Shown here: positions 48,401 to 61,470 of the stretch, piece by piece
Layout: every line of letters begins with the position of its first letter
Position numbering within the stretch: position 1 is the stretch's first letter
NCBI RefSeq assembly: GCF_030936135.1
Contig: NC_082610.1
Span: forward strand, 21,338,428-21,402,427
Direction of reading: 5' to 3'
Origin: Gavia stellata
Taxonomy: Eukaryota > Chordata > Aves > Gaviiformes > Gaviidae
Length of the DNA: 64,000 bases
Made by a program: the position numbers and the translations under genes
The notes under the pieces: generated by a model
The model's input: only the letters and a program-made list of their open reading frames with translations
Databases searched by the model: none
Told to the model about the DNA's origin: nothing

Positions 48401-50210
48401 CCTGCTGATATTGTAAGTGGCTTGCATCTCCAGGAAACCAACTTTCATTTCATGTTGATATTGGTCAGCATGCATTCCAGATGGAAGTCTGTTTGAAAAT
48501 TGCAGCAGCATAAGGGTTGTATTCTCATCTTCCATGTTTTGTCTTTCCGTGTTCTTTCTGGCTGTTAGGAAGGAGGAGTTTGTCACTGCTCATGGCAATT
48601 CTGAGGGCTAATAGCATTTTGGGAAGTGTTTTAGCCTGCCTGTGAGCGACAGCTGTAGAAGTTAGACTGAACTGGCCATGAAGTAGTCAGTTCTTCCTTT
48701 TGGCTGTGACAAACAAGCATTCATTAAGGGATCCTTCTATGTGCGTACTTGATGCTGATGATGGGCTCTTTGTTATAGCTTCAAGCCATATTTAATGGCA
48801 AAAAGATGTTGTACACTGAACATTGTATTTAGATGAATTTTTTTTGATAAAGGAGGTGGTGAAGATAACATTAGTGAGAGGTCTGCATTTCTTAATGGTC
48901 AGCATAAAAAACCTAAATGCTGCTTGCCTTTACTGTAGTGATTAGTGTGCTGTTTTCTTTTTAACAAGTGGTGCTTCAAAGAAGGGAAATGGAGGAAGGT
49001 ATAAAGGCAATGCAGATAGAAATCCAGTAGATGAAAGATGGTGTAAGACCGCTGTACAACTTGTTGAGCTCTGCAGGTTGTAAGAAAAGATAATTGCTGT
49101 TGTGGCTGTGACTTGATAGTAACATCCAGTGCTTAATTTTAATTAACTGTTAGATACTTGTAAAACTTTACAATTCCTTTTGACATTACTGAGTCTTTCC
49201 TGTTGCTTTACCAGTGGTGTTACGGGATGCCTTTCCTCATTTAAAAGGGATCTACTTTGCCATCAGATTATGAAAGCTGTGTGTAATTCTGTAGCTTTAT
49301 TGTTTTTTGGGCTAAGGCTCTCTTCTAGAGTCACTTATTATCCAAAAGCTTATAAATTTCTCTGTGAGACCAGTAATGTGTGATTGGGGACTGAACTTAC
49401 AACTTTACTCTTTCTCAACCTGTTATAAATGTTTGATTGCTTTTATTTCTCAGTAGTTGTGCTAGGTGCAGTTGTCTTATTAATATGATTTCAGTCATAG
49501 ATGAGCACATACTTTTTTCGCTGTGGCTGGCTGTTCCAGTAGGCTCTCCTGCTGTACTTAAGCATTATTTATTTATTTTGAGAGCCAGAAAAAAAGAACC
49601 TTGACATGGCTGAACTGAGTACCAGCCACACCTGGCTTGGATGCGCTGCTTCAAAAATGCAACTTAGAAATATAAATTAATCCCTAACTCTCCAGTTACC
49701 GAATAGGGAATTTAGTTCCGCAGCCTGGAATTGTAGAGGTGGGATGTTGAAGGCAGATAAAAAGAAAATTCTGAATCTCTTACGTATGTGGGTGTCCGTG
49801 AAAAAAGATTCAAAGTCTGAAAACCCATAGGTTGTTTGATATCTTTTGTAATATAGGAAACACCTGTGGGTGTCTGATATCTTTTTCACTATAGGAAACT
49901 GGCTTCCTTTTAGGGCATAACAGAAAGCAATGATGTTAATGCTTGTACAATAGCTTTTTCTTTGAAATACACTGGTCCAATCCTCCCCTTCTCCAGACTT
50001 GGGAATTCTGAAGTTTAACTTGCACTCCTCAGAAAAATACGCTAGCCATAAGGCTGGAGGCTAGAATGCAGGGGGGTTGCTCTTTTCCCTCCCGTGTTGA
50101 AGTTGTAGCCCCATGCAGCCAAGAATGAAGTTATTAATAGATACAATAGGAAATTTGTAGCTAGGGTACTGATCTCATCCTCATGAGAGGGAGGGATTAT
50201 AGATTATCTC

Positions 50211-50262
50211 AAATAAATATATAAATATATATATTTTTTATATATATAAAAATATTTTTTAA
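50211..50262. repeat. AT-only low-complexity tract
   Basis: About 52 bases made almost only of A and T, including ATATATATATTTTTTATATATATAAA-like symmetry; it can form cruciform or unpaired DNA. Confidence 0.85.
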
Positions 50263-52812
50263 TTTATTGAAGATTGTGAAGATTGAGTGTGAAGATTAAG
50301 GTCTTCTCTGGAAATGTGAATTGGTAACTATGATGTTATATGGTGGAACTACTAAACAGCAGAATGCAAGTAAAAATGGTGAATGTGTTTTACTGTTAAG
50401 TGGGTTTTTGTAGAGAAAAAAGTTATCTCAATTTTTTTTATATAGGAAAAAGTGCAAGCAACAGCCGGTAAATCCATCTCCCCCAAAACTAAAAGCAAAC
50501 TGGCAGTTGAAAATAAAGAAGGGAAAGAGATGAAGTTGTCTTTTTTTTATTGCAGCTAAACCACCTATAAAGTTTTGTTTCTAGACTTTCAAGCATTTCA
50601 GACTAAGTTAATTTCTGTGCCACTTGCCACACTAGTGACTTGACTTTATGGAATGGTAATACGACTTACTTCACAAAATCTGTAGAACCCTCAATGTTAC
50701 TTAAAAGGATAGAAGACTTAAGTTCAGGTCTTAAGGAAACAGACTTCTAAGTTTCTGCTCAGCAGAGTATTGCTTTTTAGGGCTATATCATATAATGCTG
50801 TTACAAATACCATTTTAAGTTCTGAGCTAGCATTTTAAATGGCTTGCTTGCTTTGAAATTTTATTCTTCAAATCCCTTCAGTAGGCATAGGGCACAGAAG
50901 TATCAATGAAGTTTTCAGTAACTATAAAGTATCAATGCAGTTTTTGGTAACTATTTGTCTTGCATTTGGATTAATTATTGCATTGTTATTTCAGTAATTC
51001 CTAGTTAGTAAAGTAACACTTGGTGAGAGTTGAGACCTCTTCTTGCAGTGGGAGAAAACTGGACAGATGCATTGGTAGCTAGAGAAGGGACTTGTAGGAA
51101 GGAATGGGTAAGAGAAGTATTTTGGTGAATTACTTTGTAGCCCTGACTTGAAAGGCGGTGAAGAAAATGAGAGAGGAAACATAGCTGGTTGAAATAAGGG
51201 TAATTCCAAAACAACATTATATCCCTAAACCATGGCAGGTTGCTTAAATGGCTTTTTAAAACACTGTTTCCATGTATTTATTGGTGCAGTTACGATGTTG
51301 CACAGCTGATGATCACTTCAGTGTAAAGATTTAGACTATGAAAGTAATCTCCCTTTGAATATGGTTTTCTTAGGAAGAAATGCTACTAAATCTTTGAGGT
51401 AGGCTTGCCCTGTAGTTTGCCACTAGCACCTATGATAGAGTTTTGAAAGACAAACATACTCTTCTGATGCTCCAGAGAGAGGCATTGAAGGAGAGCTTTA
51501 AAAAGATTATTTTTAAGATTACAGAGAAAACAGAGTAGGTTTGGCGTTTCCATATAAAACTTTGGCGGCTTCTTTTTAAGTAGGGCGCGTATTGAAGTTG
51601 GAAGAAGGTGGCTTATTCTGTTAGGCAATCTTGATTTTTCTGGTGTTGTCCATCAAAAGAGTTCCATGGGGAAGGCATACTTCTGTTCAGTGGAGGCACA
51701 AGAGGCATCTGTGCCTGAAAAATGTGGTGTAATTGCAGTGTGCATGGTTTGGAAAAGCAGAGTATGGCAAAACTCGGATTACTGGAGTGATTTACTCCAA
51801 AATAGAAATTGCCTGGGGGGATGGGGGAAGGAGGAAGAAAGATAATATTAACTTAATAGCCACTTAAAACTCTTACGTGCAAAATGCCTTCTCAGTGATC
51901 TTTCATTATTTTGCTGTGTTTCTAATTTCTCTTCTAGAACTTATTTTTGCACATACCCAAACAAAAATGATAGTCATTCATTAAACTTATGTAGGTGAGA
52001 CTTGGTGAAATCTTTTCATTCAAAGCAGGTTTTTCTTAGTTTTGTAAGCTGGGTCTCTCAGAAAAGTAAAGCTAGTCACGCCTCTATCTGTAGTTTCACT
52101 ATGTAGTGCTAAGTGCTCATTGTTTAAATAACGTGGGGCAGGGGGCTTTCTAGCACTTTGTTACAAAAATGGTGGTAAAATGCTTGTGGAAGATATTGAA
52201 TCTCTTTTCAGTTGTCTTAACCTTTGCATGATAAGGTAACCCAACTGTTTGGTGTCCAGTACTTAATTGACGTTCCATATATATTACAATATTTTGCTTT
52301 TCCAACTAGTTAACTTCATCCTCAGGATATCTGCAGAGATGGGGAAATGGTTGTGTAGACTATTTTCCCAAATATGCAGAGTATGTTCTGTGAAGGAGAG
52401 GACAGTGGTCTTGGTTAAGGGCTCAGCTAAAGCCTTAATATCAGCGCTAAACTAGGGAGGATTCCAGATGGCAGTAAAGCATTTGTCTAAATGCAGATAC
52501 CAACGTTTAGGTAAGCAAGCATGGTGAAGTAGCATCACTTCCCTTCTGTCCAGGTGCTGCTGCTGTATTTTATTTCTCTTGCTTAACATTGGAATAACTG
52601 TCTTACTTTTTTTGTCCTAGGGGTTGTATTGATAAACGTGAAGATTTAGGGATTGTAGAAATAAGTGTAGATGGGGCTTAAGCTTTTTGGTAAGTGAAGT
52701 CAAATTAGTAATCTTTCCCCAAGAGTAAATCAAATATTTATTTTAACCTGCTGAAATTAAAGATTAAAAGAGGAAATATCTTCAATTTTTCTTTTCATGC
52801 TATCGGACCTGC

Positions 52813-52830
52813 ACACTCTTTGAAGAGTGT
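52813..52830. repeat. 8-bp perfect inverted repeat
   Basis: ACACTCTT, then TG, then AAGAGTGT. Confidence 0.7.
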
Positions 52831-53131
52831 TAGGGATTCCAACTTTCAGTTTGAAAAGCAAAACATGTTTGTGATACTGTCATGTTAGGAGAGTATTAGC
52901 CTGTGTGTGCAGGGTGGGTTGATTAGTTCTGTCAGTTTTCACAGGATATGGTAGCGCAGAAATCATAGGTAGTATATTTAGTGACTCAGTTCTTGATATC
53001 CTGATTCAAAGGGCAGTTCTGCCTGACATCTTGAAAATGTGCAGCTGTCAAAACTTATTTTAATAGTTGTGCAAACCTTAGCATGAAGAAAAGCAGGAAG
53101 ATAATCTTGCCCACAGCCTTTAACTAGTGCA

Positions 53132-53170
53132 GTTCAGGTAACCTGCAATGGAAGTGCAGGTTACCTGAAC
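53132..53170. repeat. 16-bp perfect inverted repeat with 7-nt loop
   Basis: The left arm GTTCAGGTAACCTGCA (53132-53147) is the exact reverse complement of TGCAGGTTACCTGAAC (53155-53170). The loop is ATGGAAG. No known transposon terminus is recognised at either side. Confidence 0.9.
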
Positions 53171-54543
53171 AACAGGTCCAAGGAACCTTTAATGAAAGTG
53201 AAGAGTCAAGCAAGAAGTGACAAATAGCTTTGGATTCAATTTGAAAGTTGCTGTCTTAATGCAAGAGTCCACTCTAATTCTGGCAGCAGTTACAGCTGAC
53301 TAGAGCTTCAGAGGCAAAACAATTGGCAGGCTCCTAGAGGCTGCTGACTTGCACAGCTGAACTGTGAACGATCCTAAGTACTCTTGTTAAAAAGACTTAA
53401 GATTTTGCATAAAAAAGAAAGAACAGACTTGAATGCACTGTCTATACAGAAAGAACACTCTAGTGTCCTGGTTAGCAGTTGCTGAAGTAAGCAGCTTTCT
53501 TCTACCTTCATGTGTTTTCATGCGCCTCAAAACTTGATTTCCGTCCAACTTTCAAGGTCTAATCAACAAGGTGAAAAGGAGGAAGAACTTGTTTATCTGA
53601 GCAGTTAAACGTTGTTCAGCAAAAATGGGTATGTTTCCATGACACACTACACTGCCTTGCTAGAAATGTCGAAATGTCCGAGCCAGTTATACATATGCTT
53701 TTGTTTCGTGTGCCATGCCGAGTAGTGATTTGGGTTCAAAAGCTGTGTGGCCAGTTGGCATGATCTTGTATTCAGGTTAACTGAGGGAAGTGAGAGACAG
53801 GGCTGAGTAGCTTTGGTACAGCGAAGTGTCTGACACAGCTGTATTGCCTTCTAGTAGCACTGCTTCTGGTACTACTTTAGGGAGCTCTTTATCATACTAT
53901 TGCCAAATGCTGGTGAGCATGTTCAAACAGTAGTCTTCTCATTTCTAGCTTGCTCTTTTTCAGCAGTGTTCCATCTGGTTGGGGCAGAGTGGGGCAGATT
54001 GAATGAAATGCTGAAAATTAAAGTTGCAGCTCGAGTCATGCACAGCACCAGTGCAGCCATGGTAACTGTATCCCTGTGATCTGATGTAGTGTCTTAGACT
54101 GGAAAAAAAAAATCCAAACCTACACACTTGTTGAGTACTAAAAGGAACAGAATAGAATAAATGCTTAAGAAGAAGAAACCTCGGCTAAAATTCATACATC
54201 TAACCTTAGGCTGTCTCCTTAAGTTACAGTAGTTTTTCATTAAATGTTCAAACAAAAAAAAAGCGTACTGCTGAAGTAGTCTGTCAGCATTACTGATTTT
54301 TACATTTCCAGAGTAGTAGTACAGGAATTCAGGACTCCTTTACACTTGCAGATTATCAGGTGGTTCAGACAATAGTAGAACTGATGTTGAATTGTCCAAA
54401 TTCGGCCTTAAATATCTTGTCCTTTTTCATCATCAGATTCAGGAGAATTTTTACTCTGCAATCCTGCAGCAGGCCTAAGGTCATATAAATTGGGGCAAAG
54501 ATTGTTACCAAAAATCGTAACCAAGAAAACTTTCCAAACCAAA

Positions 54544-55040
54544 TGATAGTTTAGAAAGCTGACGTTGGTTTATTGCAGCGCTGGGTGCATGGGGGATTTC
54601 TCCTCGTAGCATGCACACCCAGTTGAAATCATGCCAAGTATTTAAACAGTTAACAAAGTTAGTTATGCCTACTGGTCCCACCCCTTAGCTAACCATTGGT
54701 TAGTATCTTTCTTACTTAAGATTAAAGATACAGTTCTCTTTTAATTCACTACGCATGCCCAGAGAGTAGGGGGTTTATTTGGGTTGGGGGCTTTTCTAGC
54801 TAGGAGGTGTGGTTTTTAACATTATAATGAGGTAGGTCAGCCTTAGGATACCCATTTGGGGCATTTTACTGACTTTGCTGTTCGGTATGTAAACCATACC
54901 AAGTCTCAAGGCTATATATCAGTCATTATCAGGAGACCCAGAAGCTCCTCCAAGGTGCTATATCTCATTATACTGTTTATCTCAAGGTAAACAACATCAA
55001 CATAACCCAATACAGCCAGTCACCACAGCCAGCCCGTCTC
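54544..55040 (-). mobile_element. Probable solo LTR, antisense
   Basis: Read on the - strand, the segment ends ATGCACCCAGCGCTGCAATAA with a poly(A) signal AATAAA (complement of 54569-54574). A TATA-like TTTAAATA sits about 65 bp upstream (complement near 54640). The CAGCGCTGCAATAAACC wording is what I know from R/U5 regions of bird LTRs. The high-coordinate end is not sharp and I could not find a matching target-site duplication, so the boundaries are approximate. No internal retroviral genes flank it. Confidence 0.5.
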
Positions 55041-58000
55041 CAGGAAAATTAATGCATATTTCAGTTTATGTGATGCAGTATCTTCTTAACTTATCTGTAC
55101 AAAGTTTGCACAAAAGAGTCTGTTCTTTGTATGCTAACTAAATTGTTTAAGTCTTTGGTATCAAGATGAAGAGACAAATCCTGGTTGCCCTGTCCCTAAT
55201 GGTGTGTTCCCTCTTCCTTGGCCATGCTGACCGTGGTGATTGACAGACCTTTTGAGCTGTTTCAGCATGTGGACTTGGCAGAAGGACTCCCTCCCTTCTT
55301 CCACCAACTGCATTTGTCACCTCTTAAAGTATGTTTTTCACTCGGAAGTGACTTGGCAGAAGTTTGACCAGTGTTGGGGGGCCAACAGAGGGAGACTGCA
55401 CAGCAAGGGGTAGCGGGGAGCTGCTTTGCGTAGCCAGCTTAGCCTCCTCTAACACTCCTGTCAGAGACAGGATGGAATTTCAAACCTGGTCCTCATTCTG
55501 AGTGTGGATGGTGACGGTTCAGCATACAAATGTGCCCTCTAAGCAAGGTGTTTGGAACTGATAGCGAAAGCATTCAAAGTTTAAGTCCTAGCTACTTCTT
55601 ACAGTGTTTAAAAGTTGCCTTGGTTATCATGCAGATTTTTTTTATAAATGTCACTAGTTTACAAATTAGAATTCTGGACTAGATCAGATGCACTGATTTC
55701 TCTGCCCTTCAGCTGTCTCCACCCGACCAAATTCATGGTGGTGACAACATTTTAAGGCCGAGTTTTTCTTTTCTTTGAAGACCATCTGTTCAAGGGGTTG
55801 CTTAATTAAAAGGTTTTGGGAAGAGATGTTCCTGATTAACTTCTCTAGTAAGCCCTAAGATGTGAGTGTTCTAAGAAGGACATGTTATTATTTTCATTTT
55901 TCCTCCCAGACATTTGGAGAGGTGTCGTAAGGAACAATGATGAGTCTTAAATTATGATTTCACAGTGCTCTGCCTTGAGCATTAACGTTAAACAATTTTG
56001 TATTGCTAGGTGGTAACGTCACTGGGGAATCTTTCTGGTCCGATAAGCCAGTGGAAAAAGGGGAAAAAAAAAATCTACCATTTCTTACTTAAGCACAGTG
56101 TTGTATAAAAACACTTGCACTTGTTTGGGGTACAGCATGGCCCAAAGAAGGAATAGAACTAAAATGTGCAGTGGTCTATGCTTCCCGTTATCAATTGTGG
56201 TCCAGACACCTTTATTGTTATTGAAGAGATGCTGGTGTTCTGCAAGTGATTTGTCAAACTGATTGCCACCATGATGGGGGCGTGGGGGCTACAAAATGAA
56301 ATTGGAATTTTTTCATGGAGGTTTTTTTACATCGCAAAAAACTACTCTTTAATATATTAAACTTTATTTCAGCTATAGTAGGTTATATAAGTTTTGAATG
56401 CATGGAATGAATTACTGTAAGAGCAGCACTATTCAGGAGCTCGCAGTTCTTGCACTTTTTTACCAGGATGCACAAATGTTGCATTGGTTTCTATAAGCAG
56501 AGAGACCTATTTAGTTTCAGTGTTTGGGCCAATAGAGGTGCATGGGAATGGTTTTAGAAGTAGGCATGTCCCACTCCATGCAGCATTAATAAAATTTGTT
56601 TAGTCCTGCTTATGGCAGCTGGTCACATAGTGGTTAACTTCTCTATCTAAAAAAGTGTAAATAAAGTTCATCAGGTAATACTTTAGAACAGAGTTTGCCA
56701 TGCTGTTGCACTTCACGTGAAGATGGATGCTGCCCTGGATAGTTGTGCCTTGCTTTATTTTTTAGGTGTGTCAGATAAACATGCTCACATGTTTATGTTC
56801 TAGTGGTGATGAGTCTTCATCGGTTTATGTTTGAACGTGATATGTATACATGACAAGACTTCCATCCTGCCTTTGCATGTTATCTTCAGGTTTACATTTT
56901 TGATACCTTCTGTCATGGCTCCACTTCTCCCTGACAGAAGTACTGTGTTAATGTGCCTGAACTATTGCTGGATGTGAGCCATCCCTGGATGTAGGAAAGC
57001 CAGATTTAAATAGACTTGAACCTCATCCAATCAGTTGATTCTTTTTCTTATTATTTTAAGTAAAGAACTCCTGTGTTTTTTCCTCTTTTTTTTTTTTTTC
57101 CTTTATCCATACTGCGGTCCCTTTCAATACCTAATTGTGCTGTGGAGGGGAACAGTCTGAGCCAATGAATCGTCCGTACCACTGAGTGGAAGTCATTCTT
57201 TAAACCAAAATCCGTACTCTTGTAGATTCTGAGGTGGACTGAAAAAGTCATGATTGACTAGAGCAGGCTTCTGGTGGAACACCCTTCTCAGAGTATGCTA
57301 TAATACTTGCACTGCTAATGTCTTGATAATTTTGATTATGCTAGTGTTTTTATTTTCCTGTATAATCCTGCTGTACTAGTGAATTCAGAAGCTGACTATT
57401 CTGGTGCTAAACAATGGTATTTAGGCACTGAAGTTCTCTTTTCAAACAGAAGGAGGAGTAGAGAAACATCAGAAAGACATCATTGTAAGGGGAGTAATAA
57501 TAGTGGTTTTCATTTGGGTAGTTTTACTGGCAATTGAAATTTCTGTGGACAATATCGTAAGAATTTGTAAACTCTTCTGAAAGTGCAGGCTTCTTATTTT
57601 GCTCCCACATGGCATAATTGAGGAAGTGACCTCTCCCTTCTTGGAGCTCTACTTCTGAACATAGGTGTGCATTTGGAATGCAGAAACGATAACCAAGGAA
57701 ACCTTAAAGCAAATTAAGTCCAGTAAACTTGTTTACTTTTTCTGCTCTAGTTAGTCACTTGACTCAAAAGGGATTGGCAAATCTACTTGACATCTAGACC
57801 TGAAGGTCTAAGGATGAAAAACACGTGTGACCTTTGAAAGTATTACAGTCAGCGTCTTACATTAACCTTCAGTTCATGTGTATGTTGGTTACTAAAAAAG
57901 CCTTAGAGAAAGTTGTGTTTAGTGTCTGTGTGTTAATGCTTGGAGTCCTTGTGCTGTTGTGAATAAAATGCAAATGTGACTTTTGGTTCCAGAACTGTTG

Positions 58001-61000
58001 GAGATAACAAACAACATGGTATTTCAAGCCACAAAACTTACTACCCCCAACAAAGCTAAGAAAAAACACTTTTATTCGGTGATTGTTTAACTAGAATGCA
58101 AGAGTTTCTTTTAGTGCAAGAGGAATCTGTTTGTAGTATGTATCTTTAGGTTGACGGAGGCTATTAAATCATTTGCAAAGATCAAGAAACAACTTTGAAG
58201 ACACAGTTTCTTATCTTTAACGTGGAAGGTGTAAAGTTAAATCATACTTGTCTTTGGCAGAATCCTTGAAATGCTTTTGAGGTGTGTGGTTTGGTTGTTT
58301 TTTAGCTGAAGATGTATTTCTGACGAATTCTGATCGCAGAGCTTTTCAGTCAAATACTAGGTAGTCACTGACACAAATTAATGAACATGCTACTGTATTT
58401 GCTACCCCTCTTAGTTGCTAGTACTTCTACTATTTTTCCCCATGAACAATATTACCCATTTTCCCAAAAGGAACAAAAGTCTTGTCTTTCCTGAAACCTG
58501 TGTTTAAAAAACAAAATCAAAAAGCCCTCTAATTGGTAGAAGGGGAAGGTGAATTTTTGTGTTAGAAATTCATCCTACAACTGCTTGCCAGGAACAGCTA
58601 CATCAGAAAGAAGCATCAATTGATAGGATGCTTTTTCTTGCTTATTTGGTGTTGACCAAAGCACAGGCAGGTAAGTGTCACTCTGAAGCCAGTTATATGG
58701 ATATCTAATTAAGTTACTTTGCTTTACATTGAAAGAATTAAACTATAAAAAGCAGAGGTTGTCTTAACAATGAATTTTAGGTCACTGAATGCTGTCTTAA
58801 AACAGCTGGTTAATTTGTAAGTCTGTATGTGGACTGTATTGGTTTTTTCAAAGTTAAACTGATTTCACATTTAAACTGGCTGAATTATATATGCAGACTT
58901 ACACCAAAATAACTGGCATTCTTGATGCTTGTACAGTTATTTCTGTGCAGGTTTGTGGATAAATCAGGTGTTAATACAACAAGAGAACAGTTAGGAAGAT
59001 AGAAAAGACTGCTGCACAAAGCTCTAGTAGTGGGTATTTCGGATCATCTAGATCTGAAGACATTACTTAATATGAAATTGCTAATAGTTTATAAAAAAAA
59101 AAGTCTGGATTCGTGTTAGATTCCACAGTCAAGTGCAGATTATAAAGGCAGTTTTATTTCAGTGAGGCAATGAAGCTTCTTCCTTTGTCTCCCAAAAGTA
59201 AAGGGGGATGTTTAATCAAAGTTGGTTTAAAAATAAATAAATCTTTTTCAGATGACAAGCTGCTTTTGAATTTCTTTTCAGAGTATGCTGTACTGAAATG
59301 ACACTTTTCTTCCTAGCAAGTTGTTTCCTCCTTCAGTTCATATGTCTTATTCCCTGCAAAGCAATGCTTAGTATTCATGCAGTTGTTGAGCTATTGAATA
59401 GAACCTGTTAACAGTATTAAATTATAAAATGTTTTTTTTGTCGTTGTAGGAAGAAATCTGCTTCATCTAATTCAATCCTAATTCAGTCCTGCTAATCTGC
59501 TAATACTGTAGATTGAAAGATTTTTTGCTGTTGCCAGGATATCCTGTAATGGGCAAGGAGCCTGAGAGAATACAAATCGTTCTGTTTTTTTAACTTTTAA
59601 AAAACTTTTGTGTTTAACAGGTAAGAAACTATTAAACTTCACCTACAGCAGTAGATTTAGCTTCTGCACCTATAAAGCCTTATCTTAAATTTTAAGTGGT
59701 TCCTGAATGCTTTAAGTTTTTCATGTCCCTGGTGTCCACTGAAGGCTTATTTACCCGATTTCTGTAGGTTCACATTTACCTTCTCAGCTCCTCTTCCTTC
59801 TGCAGTTCAGACTTTGTGGCCATTCCTCCCCTTTCCTTGCAGCTTTTTTCTGACTGCTTTCCAGCTGGCTGTTTCTAACTTTGTCTTTTAACCCACCCTG
59901 CTGTTGCACGATCTTCTTTCTCCATCCCACTTTCATCTTACAATGAGAATCAAGGGTCATCTAGACACACTCTTGTGGTTATTCTATTTGTTTTACAGGA
60001 AACATGTTTTAAAGTGTTTTGGTTTTGTGCCAGGAGGTGTATCTGCTGCCCAGCCTCCAATTCTTTGGAAGAGTTTCAAAGCAAATGTGTTCATGAACTG
60101 ACATATATTAGGTATGAATGATGTTTAGCACTATGGGTTATTATATTGAAGTATGGTAATACTGTCTTCTGCAATTGAATTTTTGGTACTAAACTGCATG
60201 CTTCAGTGTAAAATTGTCTTCTGAGTAGCTATGCATCATTTAGCTTGCTTTTTTATAATATTATGGAACATCTGCTTTTCTCAGTACATAGATTCTTCAT
60301 ACTTTGAATTCTCCCAATTATCTTCAAAATGGAGATGAAGATATCTAACTGAATTCTGTGACCAATAAATATTTCAAATGTGTAAATGTTTGACTGTTGA
60401 AGTGGAGTTACTAGAAAATGATTCATCTCTTCTACTTGGGTAGGGGAGATCAGTGTCTAATTTGTAGTTATTGCAGGTAATTAAGATCTATATTTATTAA
60501 CACTTACTAACCTGTAGTTTGAGAGAGTGCAGGAATTGACAAGGATACACTTGTTCCTTGGTATAAAATTGCTCTTGTAACTTCATTGCAAACTGTAGAC
60601 TTCAGCTGATTTTTGTACTTTCTCTGGACGGTTATGACCTCTTGAATTTTGAGGGATTGGTGTCTGAGTAAACATTAACCAGTTTGTACTTGTTTATGTA
60701 CTTCAGCATGTCAAAGCAATTGATTATTGGGGCATTCAGTCACAATGGCGCGCGTGTGTGTACACGCACATGAAGGACATAGTTTTTTTACATAATATAT
60801 AGATAATATATATTTATAGTTCTCATCTAGATAGAAGTGCAGCTAGTGTGCATAAGTAAGGGAGGCTAGTGATGAATAAGGGTGAAAGTGATTTCTCTTC
60901 TCTCTCAGTTCTTAACTGTTCTGCAACCATAGCAGGCTCCCTCTTCCCTTGTCTGACAGGGGAGTGAAAGTCTCTACTTATTAGATAATTTGCCTCATTA

Positions 61001-61470
61001 GGCAGAGGAGGCGGCAGCTGTTAAAGAGGATGTTATGAAAATTAGTGTCTTCATACAGTTTTCTGATGTGTTTCTCTCCCAGTCAAGAAGGGACTACCAC
61101 ATGGTGTCTTTTGCTTGCATTTCACTCAAGAGTCTGTAGTTACCCTCTGAAAGTATAGTAGTTAGTTGAGGAGCAATGTGCTGTAAACGACTATAAAGGC
61201 TGGGAGGAATTGTATCTGTAGTAGAAGCTTAAACTGTACAATAGTCAGTGAATGTGCTGAAGTGTTTCTCTTGTATTCCGAAACATTGGTTACTCAGGAA
61301 TTCTTGATGATATTTGGAAGAAGGGGCAGTGATTGGTTTTTGATAGGTAGGTGAAACTTTACGTGCAAATAGCTCAAAACACTGAAATGTCACTAGCTTA
61401 TGTACAAGGAATGTGACCCCACAATTCCTGAATCTTGCAACTTAATCATGGTAGGGTCTTACTAAGATGA
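55041..61470 (+). other. PPP6R3: Probable first intron of PPP6R3, middle part
   Basis: AT-rich sequence without recognisable exon, RNA gene or CR1. Small low-complexity stretches occur (T14-16 near 57088-57101; alternating GCGCGCGTGTGTGTACACGC near 60748; TA-rich near 60793-60820). The open frames here are short and look random. Confidence 0.5.

Larger units (their letters stand above)
43509..54543 (+). other. PPP6R3: Probable first intron of PPP6R3, 5' part
   Basis: After the CpG island the sequence turns AT-rich with T/GT-rich low-complexity stretches (44272-44342, 44815-44855). I looked for the start of the PPP6R3 coding frame (MFWKF) and did not find it. No CR1 copies are recognised in this interval. 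Local features are the palindromes at 45410-45432, 52813-52830 and 53132-53170 and an AT-only tract at 50211-50262. The intron assignment depends on the gene-name inference. Confidence 0.5.

Noticed and set aside
50440..50540. Exon-like segment following a T-rich tract and AG
   Set aside because: It has no donor with a continuing open frame and no similarity to a protein I know.
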